DNA of 64,000 nt from JAHEEL01 sp963785245 (GTDB lineage: Bacteria; Actinomycetota; Acidimicrobiia; Spongiisociales; UBA5794). The stretch covers positions 1-64,000 of the forward strand of contig CAWAUO010000007.1 of assembly GCA_963785245.1 (NCBI GenBank), in the 5' to 3' direction. This document shows positions 27,515-36,925 of this stretch, in pieces. The translations under genes and the position numbers were made by a program. Below the pieces are notes generated by a model. That model did not search any database and was not told the origin of the DNA. It saw only the letters and a program-made list of their open reading frames with translations. The first letter of the stretch is position 1. The number at the start of each line of letters is the position of its first letter.

Positions 27515-27885
27515 CATCGCCCGCTGTTCCAGCCTCACCGTCGGGACGCGTCGAGGGAGTTCCCTCGGCCGGACCGGGCCGGACACGGTCTCGTTCGATC
27601 GGGCGCCGCCCCTCGCCGTGGCTGTGGGTGGCCGCCGTGCTGGTACTCATCCCCATTGCTCTCCCGATCGGTGCACTCGTCGTGCGGGTGCTGGGCGCGT
27701 CGGGCGATGCCGCCTCGGTCCTCTTCTCGCAGAGGACCCTTGAACTCCTCCGCGGTCGGCACTGCTCACGGCCCTCGTCACGCTCGCGGCGATCGTCATC
27801 GGAGTCGGCGCCGCCTGGCTCACCGTTCGCACCGACCTCCGCGGGCGGACGGTGTGGGGCGTCCTGGTGGCGATGCCGCTCGTGA
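27511..27885 (+). CDS. Iron ABC transporter permease, N-terminal part (frameshifted)
   Basis: GTG at 27511 overlaps the fbpA stop. The frame gives a cytoplasmic leader, a first membrane helix (WLWVAAVLVLIPIALPIGALV) and VLFSQRTLELL, the segment before the first permease core. Sense then moves to another frame from about 27760 (LLTALVTLAAIVIGVGAAWL, continuing WGVLVAMPLVIPSYVIALSFL at 27852-27990), and finally to the frame beginning 27979. Two single-base slips are therefore needed to make one FbpB protein of about 548 residues. Confidence 0.75.
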   Translation: MTSPAVPASPSGRVEGVPSAGPGRTRSRSIGRRPSPWLWVAAVLVLIPIALPIGALVVRVLGASGDAASVLFSQRTLELLRGRHCSRPSSRSRRSSSESAPPGSPFAPTSAGGRCGASWWRCRS

Positions 27886-27978
27886 TTCCGTCATACGTCA
27901 TCGCCCTGTCGTTCCTGTCCGCCTCCGGCCCACGCGGGCTCTTCGCCCGAATCACCGGCGTGTCGCAGCCGGTCCTCG

Positions 27979-29154
27979 ATGGACTCCCCGGGCGCCTGGC
28001 TGGCGCTGACGCTCTCGACGTTCCCCTACGTGTTCCTCATCGTGGCCGCGGCCCTCCGCCGGATCGACCCGGCGCTCGAGGACGCAGCCCGCGGGCTCGG
28101 GGCATCGCGGCGGCGCGTCTTCCGGACGATCACGCTCCCCCAACTGCGGCCGTCGATCGGGGCGGGGGCCCTCCTGGTCGCGCTCTACACCCTTTCCGAC
28201 TTCGGGGCCGTCTCGCTCATGCGGTTCGACGCGTTCACCCGCGTCATCTACGCCCAGTACGCCGGGCGCCTCGACCGAACTCCGGCAGCGGTTCTGTCTC
28301 TTGCCCTGATCGGCATCGCACTCGTGATCATCTGGGCTGAGGGACGCACGCGCGGATCGGCGACGTACTTCTCCCACCGTCCGAAGCGGACAGCGACGGT
28401 TCGGCACCTGAGCCGGACGGAACGAGCCGCGGCGATCATCGCTCTCGGATCGGTCGTCACTGCGGGTCTCGTGCTCCCGGTCCTCGTCCTCGTTGCATGG
28501 ATGGCCGACGGCGACGGCCTCGTTATTGCCTCAATGATCGACTGGGGAGCGGTGGGCGGATCGCTCCTCGGATCGTCGCTCGCTGCGGGGGTTGCCATGG
28601 CCGCGGCCATCCCTGTCGTCGTGCTCGCCGTTCGCTACCGCAACCGGGCGTCGGCGTGGCTCGAGCGGTCGGTCTTCGTCGCATTCTCACTCCCGCACAT
28701 CACGGTCGCCATTGCCGTCGTGTTCTTTTCGGTCCGCTACCTCGGCCCCTTCTACCAGTCGTTGACCGTGCTGATTGTGGTGTACGCCACCGTGTTCCTG
28801 GCCCAGGCGACGGGTTCGGCGAAGGCGTCACTCCTCCAGGTCGACCCGGCAGTCGAGGAGGCGTCCCGGGGGCTCGGACACGGCCCGTGGGCAACCCTGC
28901 GCTCGGTGACCATCCCCCTGATCCGTCCAGGCCTGCTCGCCGGCGGTGCCCTGGTGTTCCTCACGACGATGAAGGAACTCCCGGCGACGCTGCTGCTCCG
29001 TCCGACCGGTTTCGACACGCTTGCCGTCGACATCTGGTCGGCGGGCAACGAGTTGCTGTTCGCTCAGGCTGCAGCCTCGGCGCTCGTGCTCCTGGCCATC
29101 TCCGCTGTTCCGATGTTCCTCCTCGTGGTTCGCCAGAAGGACGCAACGGCATGA
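27979..29154 (+). CDS. fbpB: Iron ABC transporter permease (FbpB type), main part
   Basis: This frame carries most of a two-domain permease. The first domain's cytoplasmic coupling loop (EDAARGLGASRRRVFRTITLP) and the second domain's (EEASRGLGHGPWATLRSVTIPL) are both EAA-type motifs that dock on the ATPase. About ten membrane helices remain in this piece. The duplicated architecture is typical of FbpB/SfuB iron permeases. Its TGA overlaps the ATG of the ATPase gene. The N-terminal helices are in two other frames upstream (27511-27990). Confidence 0.85.
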   Translation: MDSPGAWLALTLSTFPYVFLIVAAALRRIDPALEDAARGLGASRRRVFRTITLPQLRPSIGAGALLVALYTLSDFGAVSLMRFDAFTRVIYAQYAGRLDRTPAAVLSLALIGIALVIIWAEGRTRGSATYFSHRPKRTATVRHLSRTERAAAIIALGSVVTAGLVLPVLVLVAWMADGDGLVIASMIDWGAVGGSLLGSSLAAGVAMAAAIPVVVLAVRYRNRASAWLERSVFVAFSLPHITVAIAVVFFSVRYLGPFYQSLTVLIVVYATVFLAQATGSAKASLLQVDPAVEEASRGLGHGPWATLRSVTIPLIRPGLLAGGALVFLTTMKELPATLLLRPTGFDTLAVDIWSAGNELLFAQAAASALVLLAISAVPMFLLVVRQKDATA

Positions 29155-30176
29155 CGAATCCCCCGGCCATCATTTGTCACGGGCTCACGAAGTCCTACGA
29201 CGGCACCCCTGCACTGAATGGATTCGATCTCACGGTGCATCAGGGAACGATCGTGAGCCTGCTCGGCCCATCGGGTTGCGGCAAGACGACGGCGCTGCGC
29301 TCTATCGCCGGGTTCGAGTCGTCGGATGCCGGCACCATTCGCATTGGGGGCCGGACAGTGTTCGGCAGCGGCGTGGATGTCGCACCAGAGAAGCGGCGGG
29401 TGGGAATGGTATTCCAAGAGTATGCCCTGTTCCCACACATGACCGTGGACCGCAACATCGCATACGGGCTGCAGGGCGAAGACGCTTCTTCGCGCGTTGG
29501 GGAGGTGCTCGACCTCGTCGGTCTCGACGGATTCGGCGGCCGAATGCCACACGAACTCTCGGGCGGTGAGCAGCAACGCGTTGCCCTGGCCCGGGCCCTC
29601 GCGCCAAAGCCCGAAGTCGTGCTTCTCGACGAGCCGTTCTCGAATCTCGACGCGCCGCAACGCGACCGGATGCGTCGCGAGGTCCGCCAGATCCTGATCG
29701 ATGCCGGCGCCACGGCCGTGTTCGTGACCCATGACCAGGAAGAGGCGCTCTCGATCGCCGATGTGGTCACTGTGATGCGTGACGGGGCAATCGTGCAAGC
29801 CGGGACGCCGACGGACGTGTACTCACGGCCGGGCGACCCGTGGACGGCATCGTTCCTCGGCGACAGCGTCTTCCTCGACGGTATGGCCGAGATAGGTGGG
29901 AAGGTCGCGACCGCACTGGGAGAAATCCAATCGGAGACCGCCGAACGCGGACCGGTCACGGTGATGGTCCGCCCGGAGTGGATCATCCCGCACCCCGATC
30001 CGGACGGCAACGCAACGGTCGTCGACCGGGAGTATTTCGGCCACGATCAGATGCTCCTGATCGAACGGCCGGACGGGACCACCGTGACGAGTCGGGTGGG
30101 CGCCCGGCCGGACCTGAGTCGGGGCGACCGGGTCACGCTCTCGATCGACGAGGCCGTGGTGTATCCGGCGACCTAG
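29151..30176 (+). CDS. fbpC: Iron ABC transporter ATP-binding protein
   Basis: A 341-residue ATPase that powers the iron permease: Walker A GPSGCGKTT at about 38-46, Q-loop VFQEYALF, signature LSGGEQQRVALARAL, Walker B VVLLDEPFSNLD and the switch histidine in VFVTHDQEEAL. A C-terminal regulatory TOBE-like domain starts near 240. I take ATG 29151 (ATGA overlap with the permease) although the frame is open far upstream; the upstream residues do not look like protein. Its TAG shares the bases CTAG with the stop of the convergent gene at 30173. Confidence 0.92.
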   Translation: MTNPPAIICHGLTKSYDGTPALNGFDLTVHQGTIVSLLGPSGCGKTTALRSIAGFESSDAGTIRIGGRTVFGSGVDVAPEKRRVGMVFQEYALFPHMTVDRNIAYGLQGEDASSRVGEVLDLVGLDGFGGRMPHELSGGEQQRVALARALAPKPEVVLLDEPFSNLDAPQRDRMRREVRQILIDAGATAVFVTHDQEEALSIADVVTVMRDGAIVQAGTPTDVYSRPGDPWTASFLGDSVFLDGMAEIGGKVATALGEIQSETAERGPVTVMVRPEWIIPHPDPDGNATVVDREYFGHDQMLLIERPDGTTVTSRVGARPDLSRGDRVTLSIDEAVVYPAT

Positions 30177-31657
30177 CGCGCCGGGAGACCCCAATCGTCC
30201 GTAGACGGGTCGTCGTCGGGTTCGGCCGGCTCAGAAGAGTCGGGAGATTCCGGGGTCTCACTGGAATCAATCGCGTCGACCGGTTCATGATCGAGGACGG
30301 CAGACGAGAGACCCCCTCCGTCGCCTCCTGCGTCGGCGCCACCTCCCCCTGAGGGGGAGGAATCGGACGGCGGGCTCTCGTGCGGTTCGGGCTCGGAGCT
30401 CGGAGCTCGTAGCTCGTCGCCCTCCTCCGGCGGCAGCGGATACTCCCACCCGTCTGGGACGTCATCATCCTTCACGGTCAAGGCGGGTGGAAGTGCCTCG
30501 CGCTCGACGGGGCGCGCCGCACGGATGCGCCAGGCGCCAAGAACCCAGCCGCCGACGCCCCATACGAGGCCGACGAGATAGAGCAGCACGCCGACGATCG
30601 GGATCAGCCAGATGCCGAGCCTCCACAACACAGCGCCAATGACGAACCCGCCAAAGAGTCCGCCCTTCCGACGCAGCAACAGATCTCCGCCCGCGGCGAC
30701 CGCAGGCACGGGTCCAAAGACGAGGCCGAGCAGCATCGCGGCCAGCAGCAACGCAGCAAGCGGCAGTCCGACCAGCGTGACGCCGAGAAGCAGTACAAGG
30801 ACCGGACCGACAACGAGAGCCAGCAGCCCGATGAGCAGCGTCTTGACCGGGTGGCGTTCGATGGCCTCGACCGCGGCGGCTCCGGTGCCGCGGAACAGCC
30901 ACAGCAGAAGGATGCCGCACACGATGAACGCCAGGAGTCCAAGGACGTTGGCGATCGCAAGGATGACCCCGAAGATGAAGTTCGACTGTGCCGGTAGTTG
31001 CACGATCTGCCCGTCGACCGTCCCGGGGGCAATCGACGCCTCGGACGGCGAGCGATAGAGGACATCGCCCGACACTGCGGCACCGGAAGCCACCGTGAGG
31101 CGCTGCACACTCAGATCGATGTCCCGTCCGACTGCTCCCGAGACCGAGGTGTTGAGGAGACGTCCGCGTACGTCGCGCTCCACCGTTCCGTCGATGGTCA
31201 GCGTGCCGCCGAACATGATGAGGTCCCGTCCGACGACACCGTTTGACCCGACCTCCACGCCAAGACCGGTCACGAAGACATCGTTGACAACTGAACCATC
31301 GACGACGACCTGCGGAGAGACCGTTCGCAGCGACCCCTCAATGCGGCCTCCAGGCTCGACGCGAACCGTCCCGGACGTGAGAGCGAGTACGTCGCCCGCG
31401 ACGGTCCCGGAGATCGAGAGACTCCCGGCGGTGATCACAAGGTCGCCATCGATGTCCCCCTCGACGCGACCGGATGTCGCAGCGACGTAGACGTCTTCCG
31501 CGATGGGTTCGTCCTCAGAGACGATGAAGAGATCAGTCGTGACGACCGAGGGTGCGACCGACGCGAGGATCGGCGCCAGCGCGATGAGGAGAGCGAAGCC
31601 CGTGAGGGTGCGGTAGCGGACCCTTCCGGGCCTCAGGTCAGAACGGAAGTGCTTCAC
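30173..31657 (-). CDS. Membrane-anchored beta-helix (bactofilin/polymer-forming-like) protein
   Basis: 494 residues: an N-terminal signal or anchor helix, then a repetitive region (about 45-225) with the six-residue rhythm of a polymer-forming beta-helix (GRVEGDIDGDLVITAGSLSI, GTVAGDVLAL, GSVVNDVFV, GTVERDVRG). About four hydrophobic segments follow (230-390), then an acidic low-complexity tail. Soluble bactofilins polymerise in the cytoplasm; here the signal-like start suggests the helix is outside. GTG 31657 overlaps nuoN by 20 bases, so it is the last gene of the nuo operon. The tail (SDSSPSGGGGADAGGDGGG) is encoded by a dispersed two-hairpin repeat that has been absorbed into the gene. 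Confidence 0.75.
   Translation of the reverse strand: MKHFRSDLRPGRVRYRTLTGFALLIALAPILASVAPSVVTTDLFIVSEDEPIAEDVYVAATSGRVEGDIDGDLVITAGSLSISGTVAGDVLALTSGTVRVEPGGRIEGSLRTVSPQVVVDGSVVNDVFVTGLGVEVGSNGVVGRDLIMFGGTLTIDGTVERDVRGRLLNTSVSGAVGRDIDLSVQRLTVASGAAVSGDVLYRSPSEASIAPGTVDGQIVQLPAQSNFIFGVILAIANVLGLLAFIVCGILLLWLFRGTGAAAVEAIERHPVKTLLIGLLALVVGPVLVLLLGVTLVGLPLAALLLAAMLLGLVFGPVPAVAAGGDLLLRRKGGLFGGFVIGAVLWRLGIWLIPIVGVLLYLVGLVWGVGGWVLGAWRIRAARPVEREALPPALTVKDDDVPDGWEYPLPPEEGDELRAPSSEPEPHESPPSDSSPSGGGGADAGGDGGGLSSAVLDHEPVDAIDSSETPESPDSSEPAEPDDDPSTDDWGLPAR
30306..30366 (+). repeat. Dispersed two-hairpin repeat, copy 1 (inside a gene)
   Basis: The element reads GAGAGACCCCCTCCGTC, a variable arm pair (CGCC...GGCG), then CCACCTCCCCCTGAGGGGGAGG, a perfect 3' hairpin, and AATCGG. 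It shares this layout with the copies at 49642, 59665 and 59794. Here it lies in the tail of the minus-strand beta-helix gene and stays in frame. Confidence 0.75.
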
Positions 31658-33131
31658 GAGCGAGATCGAGCAGCGGCCACGGGTTCACGCCGATGACGAT
31701 CTGGCTCACCACGACCACGGCGATCACGAGCCGTGCCACGACGGAAACGTCGAGCGGTGGCGCATCGTCGCCCGACTGTGCGAAGAACATCTTGGCGGCG
31801 ATCCGGAAGTAGACGTACAGGCCGACGACGGTGGTCAGCAGGGCGAGGATCGTGAGCCAGAGGTATCCGGAGTCTGCGGCGACGGTGAACACCGAGACTT
31901 TCGCTGCAAAGCCGGCCATGAACGGGATACCGCCCATCGAGAGCAACAGCACCAGCATCGACCAGGCCAACTCCGGAGATCGCCGCGCCAACCCGGCCCA
32001 ATCGTCCAGATCGGACCGGCCCGGCGTCGTTCTCGACACGATCGCCGCGATCGCGAACGCGCCGACGAGTGTGAGGGCGTACATCGAGACGTAGAACCAC
32101 ATCGAACCGACTCCCGCGGAGCCGGCGACGAACGCCATCATGATGTATCCCGCCTGTGCCACGCCCGAGTAGGCGAGCATCCGCTTGACATCGTCCTGGA
32201 CGGCTGCCACCGCCGTACCGATGATCATCGAGAGCCCGGCGATGATCGCCAGGATCGGTGCCCACTCGTCGGCCTGGGTCGGAAGCGCACCGATGAGGAT
32301 GCGGCCGAGCGCAGCGAATCCAGCGATCTTGACCCCGGCAGCCATCAGGCCGACGGCTCCGGTCGGTGCGCCCTGATACACGTCCGGCGACCACTGGTGG
32401 AACGGCGCCGCCGAGACCTTGAACGCGAGGCCCACGATCACGAGCCCAATGCCGAGGAGCAGAACTCCCGGTTCGCCGATGATGGTGCCGGCGAGGAAGC
32501 TCTTCATGCCACCCGCGCCGTAGAACGACGTCGACCCGGTTGCGGCGAAGAGCATCGCGGCGCCATAGACGAAGATCGCCGACGCCAAGGATCCGAGCAG
32601 GAAGTACTTCACCGCGGCTTCGTCGGCCTCCTCGCGCTGGCGCGTGAATCCGGCGACGACATAGAACGCGATCGACGCGGTCTCGAGACCGAGGAACAGC
32701 AGGACGATGTTCGCCGACATGGCCATCATGTGCAGGCCGGCGAAGGCGAGCAGGATGAGGGACACAAGTTCGACGCCGCGGGTCTTCACCCGCTGGACGA
32801 GCGCCCATACGGCCCCGAGACCGAGCAGGCCAACCGTGAAGATCACGATCCCGGCAAACGCCGAGTAGTGATCCATGACCACCATCGGGACCCGGAGCAC
32901 CGGCACGTTGCGGGCGCTGAAGAACAGCAGGCTGCTTCCTTCTGCGATCAACTCATCGACGGCCCGCCACTGGAGAACGGACAGGACCATCGCAACCACG
33001 AAGGAGAGGGCCGCTACGAATCCCCACTCCCGGCGTGGCCGGTCGAGCATCACACCGAGGATGATGACGATCAACGCTCCGAGGAGCATCACTGCTTCGG
33101 GAGCGACGGCGAGGAATGAGGCATTGTTCAT
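31638..33131 (-). CDS. nuoN: NADH-quinone oxidoreductase subunit N
   Basis: 497-residue antiporter-like membrane subunit of complex I, one of the three proton-pumping arms. About fourteen hydrophobic helices are visible; the conserved lysine and proline region of the broken helix (FKVSAAPFHQWSPDVYQGAP) and DDVKRMLAYSGVAQAGY are present. ATG 33131 overlaps the nuoM stop (ATGA). The stop is followed by the overlapping beta-helix gene. The frame is intact. Confidence 0.97.
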   Translation of the reverse strand: MNNASFLAVAPEAVMLLGALIVIILGVMLDRPRREWGFVAALSFVVAMVLSVLQWRAVDELIAEGSSLLFFSARNVPVLRVPMVVMDHYSAFAGIVIFTVGLLGLGAVWALVQRVKTRGVELVSLILLAFAGLHMMAMSANIVLLFLGLETASIAFYVVAGFTRQREEADEAAVKYFLLGSLASAIFVYGAAMLFAATGSTSFYGAGGMKSFLAGTIIGEPGVLLLGIGLVIVGLAFKVSAAPFHQWSPDVYQGAPTGAVGLMAAGVKIAGFAALGRILIGALPTQADEWAPILAIIAGLSMIIGTAVAAVQDDVKRMLAYSGVAQAGYIMMAFVAGSAGVGSMWFYVSMYALTLVGAFAIAAIVSRTTPGRSDLDDWAGLARRSPELAWSMLVLLLSMGGIPFMAGFAAKVSVFTVAADSGYLWLTILALLTTVVGLYVYFRIAAKMFFAQSGDDAPPLDVSVVARLVIAVVVVSQIVIGVNPWPLLDLAREALPF

Positions 33132-34744
33132 TCCGAACCCTCCTCTTCGCCGTGATCGCCCTCTTCACTGTGTTCGGCTTCGTCGGTGTCGTGTCCTGCG
33201 GACTCGCTGTGGACGTCGGCCGGATCAACCACCTCATCGACACGGCCATACTCGGGGACTTCGTAGTCGGTGGTCGCCTCGATCCGATCGAGGATGATCT
33301 CGACCGAAGGCTCGATGCGGTCGAACACCGGCTTGGGATAGACCCCGATGCCGATGATCAACACGATCAGCGGAACGAGGATCGCGAGTTCCCGGAACCC
33401 GAGATCCGCAAGGGCCTCGTTCTTGGGGTTGGTGATCGGTCCGGTGAACACCCGCTCATACGCCCACAGCATGTAGACGGCGGCGAGGATGACGCCCGAA
33501 CCGGCGATGATCGTGAGCGCGGGGAGGGTCAGGTAGCTGCCGAGCAGGACGCCGAATTCACCGACGAAGCCCGACAGGCCAGGCAGACCGACCGAGGCGA
33601 ACGCCATGAAGAGGAAGATGCCCGCGTAGACCGGCATCACTTTGGCGAGGCCTCCGTACTCGGAGATCAACCGGGTGTGGCGTCGGTCGTAGATCATTCC
33701 GATGAGGAGGAACAGCGCACCGGTCGTCAGACCGTGACTGATCATGACGAAGACGGCACCGGAGAGGCCCTGGCTTGTGAGGGCGAAGATGCCGAGCATC
33801 ACGAAACCCATGTGGCTGACCGACGAATACGCCACGAGGCGCTTGATGTCGGGTTGGACGATCGCAACGGCAGCGCCGTAGATGATGCCGATCACCCCGA
33901 GGATTCCGACGTAGACCGCGAGGTCCACCGACGCCTCCGGGAACAGCGTCAGGTTGAAACGGAGGAAGCCGTAGGCGCCCATCTTCAAGAGAACGCCGGC
34001 AAGGATAACGGAACCCGCGGTCGGCGCCTCCGTGTGGGCGTCCGGCAGCCAGGTGTGGAACGGGAAGATCGGAACCTTGATCGCAAACGCAATGCCGAAC
34101 GCCAAGAAGAGCCACATCTGGGTCGTCAAGGTGATGTCGAGCGAGAGCATCGTGCGGAAGTCGAACGAGGTCGCCGTCCCGACCGAGTCCCCGGCGAGGA
34201 GCGCCAGCACGATGATCCCGGCAAGCAGGAAGATCGAGCCGAATGCCGTGAACAGAACGAATTTGATCGCGGCGTAGAGGCGGTTGTCCGATCCCCAGAT
34301 CCCGATGAGGAGGTACATCGGGACGAGCACGATCTCGAAGAAGGCGAAGAACAGCAGAAGGTCGAGCGCCAAGAACACGCCCATCAACCCAGTCTCGAGC
34401 ACCAGCATCGCGACCATGAACTGCTTGGGACGCTCGGTCACCGACTTCGATGCGGCGAGCGCCATCGGCATGAGAATGCCGGTCAGCACGACCATGAACA
34501 GCGAGATACCGTCGATGCCAAGGCGCCACCCGAAGCCAAACGTCTCAGACAGGACGTAGTCCTCGGTGAACTGGAAGAGCGGGTCACCGGTGACGAAGTT
34601 GACCAGGATCCACAGGGATGCAGCGAGCGGGAGCATGCTCACCCCGATCGCAACCGGGAAGACCAGTTCGGTACGTCGCTTGGGGATGACGGCAACAGCG
34701 AGGGCGCCGAACAGTGGCAACAGGATGAGGAGGGTCAGCGTCAC
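33128..34744 (-). CDS. nuoM: NADH-quinone oxidoreductase subunit M
   Basis: 538-residue antiporter-like pump subunit. Visible motifs are GIDGISLFMVVLTGILMP, FAFFEIVLVPMYLLIGIWG (with the coupling Glu), KVPIFPFHTWLPDAHTEAPT and DIKRLVAYSSVSHMG. I choose the GTG at 34744 because it overlaps the nuoL stop (TAGTG) and has GGAGG eight bases upstream; the open frame back to 34828 is nuoL antisense-like sequence. The C terminus is a hydrophilic His/Glu-rich tail, an extension beyond the usual subunit. Confidence 0.97.
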   Translation of the reverse strand: MTLTLLILLPLFGALAVAVIPKRRTELVFPVAIGVSMLPLAASLWILVNFVTGDPLFQFTEDYVLSETFGFGWRLGIDGISLFMVVLTGILMPMALAASKSVTERPKQFMVAMLVLETGLMGVFLALDLLLFFAFFEIVLVPMYLLIGIWGSDNRLYAAIKFVLFTAFGSIFLLAGIIVLALLAGDSVGTATSFDFRTMLSLDITLTTQMWLFLAFGIAFAIKVPIFPFHTWLPDAHTEAPTAGSVILAGVLLKMGAYGFLRFNLTLFPEASVDLAVYVGILGVIGIIYGAAVAIVQPDIKRLVAYSSVSHMGFVMLGIFALTSQGLSGAVFVMISHGLTTGALFLLIGMIYDRRHTRLISEYGGLAKVMPVYAGIFLFMAFASVGLPGLSGFVGEFGVLLGSYLTLPALTIIAGSGVILAAVYMLWAYERVFTGPITNPKNEALADLGFRELAILVPLIVLIIGIGVYPKPVFDRIEPSVEIILDRIEATTDYEVPEYGRVDEVVDPADVHSESAGHDTDEAEHSEEGDHGEEEGSE

Positions 34745-36615
34745 TAGAACGCACCTCCCTGCCAGAGAAGCCAGAGCACAACGCCGAGGCTCCCTGCCAC
34801 GATGCCGGCGGCATAGGACCGGACCCATCCGGTCTGCAGGACTCGCAGCGTCGACCCAAACGAGCGTACAGCGGAACCGAGGCCGTTGACCGCGCCGTCA
34901 ACGACCGTCAGGTCGAAGAACATGGCGAGCCAGGTCGCGATGGCCCTGCCGGGAGCGACAATCACCGCTCCATAGAAGGCGTCGACGCCATAGCCATCGA
35001 GCGCGGCGGCCCAGTAGCCGCCCTCTTCGGTCGGCAACGTGCCGCGGCCGTAGCGGTGGTAGGCGATAGCGATGCCGATGACGACCACGACAAGCGACGC
35101 AAGTGCCAGGCCCCAGAGGGTGAAGCCACCGGGCGGGTGAACCTGGTGGATCCCCTCGAACGACGGTTCGAGGAAGTGTTCGAGGGCGAGACGAACCGGC
35201 GTGTTGAGCAGGCCTGCCCCAGCGGAGAGCGCCGCAAGGACAATCAGGGGAACCGTCATCGTCCATGGCGACTCGTGCGGATGCGCGTCCTCGTCCCAGC
35301 GCTTCTCACCGAAGAACGTGAGGATCATCAGGCGGGTCATGTAGAACGCCGTGATGAGTGCCGTCACGATTCCGACGAGCCACAGGATCAGGAAGAAGCC
35401 ACCCTTTGCGAATGCCGCACCGAGGATCTCATCCTTGGACCAGAACCCGGCGAGCGGGAACAGGCCGCTGATCGCGAGCCAACCGAATGCCATCGTCACG
35501 AACGTGACCCGCATGTACTTGCGGAGGCCGCCCATCTTCCACATGTCCTGCTCGTTGGACATGGCGTGGATCACCGAACCGGCCCCGAGGAAGAGCAGCG
35601 CCTTGAAGAAGGCGTGGGTCATGAGGTGGAAGATCCCAGCCGTGAAGGCGGTGATGCCGACCGCCATGACCATGTACCCGAGTTGGCTGATCGTTGAATA
35701 GGCGAGCACCCGCTTGATGTCGCGCTGACCGATGGCGATCGTCGCCGCGAGCAGCGCCGTCGCTGCACCGACGCTTGCCACGATGGCGAGCGTGACCGGA
35801 GCGAGTTCAAAGAGGGCGGCAGACCGGGCGATCATGTAGACGCCGGCGGTGACCATCGTCGCGGCATGGATGAGGGCGGACACCGGGGTCGGGCCTTCCA
35901 TCGCGTCCGGGAGCCAGATGTAGAGCGGGATCTGCGCCGATTTGCCGGTCGCACCGACGAAGAGCAGCAGCGTGATCGCCGTCGCCATCCCGACGCTCAG
36001 CAACCCGTGTGCTTCGCCGAACACGACGCCGAAGTCGAGCGTCCCGAACGCGGCGAAGATGAGCATCAGACCGACGAGGAAACCCCAGTCACCGATGCGG
36101 TTGACGATGAACGCCTTCTTGCCCGCTGCGGCAGCCGAAGGCTTCGTGAACCAGAAGCTGATCAGCAGGTACGACGAGAGTCCGACGAGTTCCCAGCCAA
36201 CGAACATCAGTCCGAAGTTGTCGGCGAGCACGAGCGTCAGCATCGAACCGATGAACAGGTTCATGTACCCGAAGAATCGGGGGTAGCGCTCGTCCCCGTG
36301 CATGTAGCCGACCGAGTAGAGGTGGATCAGCGACCCCACACCGGTGACGATGAGCGTCATCAACGCCGACAGTGGATCCCAGAGAAGAGAAGCATTCGCC
36401 CCGACCATGGGGATCCACTCGAAGAGGAATACCGTCTCCGGTTCAGCTGCGTCGAGGAACGGCACCGTGAGGATGGCGGCGATCACGAACGGAATGGCGA
36501 CAAGGGCTGAAGCCAACCAACCCGAGGCGGGCTCGCCGATGCGCTTCCCGAACAGGATCAGCGTTGCTGCCCCGAGGAACGGGAGCGCAATCAGAAGCCA
36601 GAGGTAGTCGATCAC
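34744..36615 (-). CDS. nuoL: NADH-quinone oxidoreductase subunit L
   Basis: 623-residue terminal pump subunit of the complex I membrane arm, with about sixteen helices and the long lateral helix near the C terminus. Motifs include GVGSLIHLYSVGYMHGD, GWELVGLSSYLLI, GKSAQIPLYIWLPDAMEGPTP and DIKRVLAYSTISQLGYM. GTG 36615 is used, four bases after the nuoK stop. The frame is intact. Confidence 0.97.
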   Translation of the reverse strand: MIDYLWLLIALPFLGAATLILFGKRIGEPASGWLASALVAIPFVIAAILTVPFLDAAEPETVFLFEWIPMVGANASLLWDPLSALMTLIVTGVGSLIHLYSVGYMHGDERYPRFFGYMNLFIGSMLTLVLADNFGLMFVGWELVGLSSYLLISFWFTKPSAAAAGKKAFIVNRIGDWGFLVGLMLIFAAFGTLDFGVVFGEAHGLLSVGMATAITLLLFVGATGKSAQIPLYIWLPDAMEGPTPVSALIHAATMVTAGVYMIARSAALFELAPVTLAIVASVGAATALLAATIAIGQRDIKRVLAYSTISQLGYMVMAVGITAFTAGIFHLMTHAFFKALLFLGAGSVIHAMSNEQDMWKMGGLRKYMRVTFVTMAFGWLAISGLFPLAGFWSKDEILGAAFAKGGFFLILWLVGIVTALITAFYMTRLMILTFFGEKRWDEDAHPHESPWTMTVPLIVLAALSAGAGLLNTPVRLALEHFLEPSFEGIHQVHPPGGFTLWGLALASLVVVVIGIAIAYHRYGRGTLPTEEGGYWAAALDGYGVDAFYGAVIVAPGRAIATWLAMFFDLTVVDGAVNGLGSAVRSFGSTLRVLQTGWVRSYAAGIVAGSLGVVLWLLWQGGAF

Positions 36616-36619
36616 GCGG

Positions 36620-36925
36620 TCATCCCTTCAGCTCCGAAAGGGTGTCCACGTTCGCGGTGCTCCTGCGACGGAACACGGCGACGAGAATGGCGAGGCCGAC
36701 CGTGACCTCTGCCGCGGCAACCACCATGACGAAGAGGGCGGCGACCTGGCCTTCGATCAGACCCATCTCGCTCCCCGCTGCGACGAACGTGAGGTTGACG
36801 GAGTTCAGCATCAATTCGATCGACATGAACATCACGAGCGCGTTGCGTCGCAGCAACACGCCGGCGGCACCCATCGAGAACAGCACAGCGGCGAAGACCA
36901 TGTACCAGGCGACGGTGACGGTCAT
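36620..36925 (-). CDS. nuoK: NADH-quinone oxidoreductase subunit K
   Basis: 101-residue, three-helix subunit. It keeps both membrane glutamates of the proton path: SIELMLNSVNL and AAAEVTVGLAI. ATG 36925 overlaps the nuoJ stop (ATGA). Size and topology are standard. Confidence 0.97.
   Translation of the reverse strand: MTVTVAWYMVFAAVLFSMGAAGVLLRRNALVMFMSIELMLNSVNLTFVAAGSEMGLIEGQVAALFVMVVAAAEVTVGLAILVAVFRRRSTANVDTLSELKG

Noticed and set aside
28497..29150. Long N-terminal extension of the ABC ATPase
   Set aside because: The frame is open but overlaps the permease gene in another phase; ATPase homology begins right after ATG 29151.
30173..30176. Overlapping convergent stops sharing CTAG as a regulatory palindrome
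   Set aside because: Four bases shared by two TAG stops is a simple packing effect; no longer symmetry surrounds it.
33116..34747. A 543-codon open frame on the plus strand across nuoM
   Set aside because: It is antisense to nuoM, rich in Arg, Glu and His with no family features; a GC-rich shadow.
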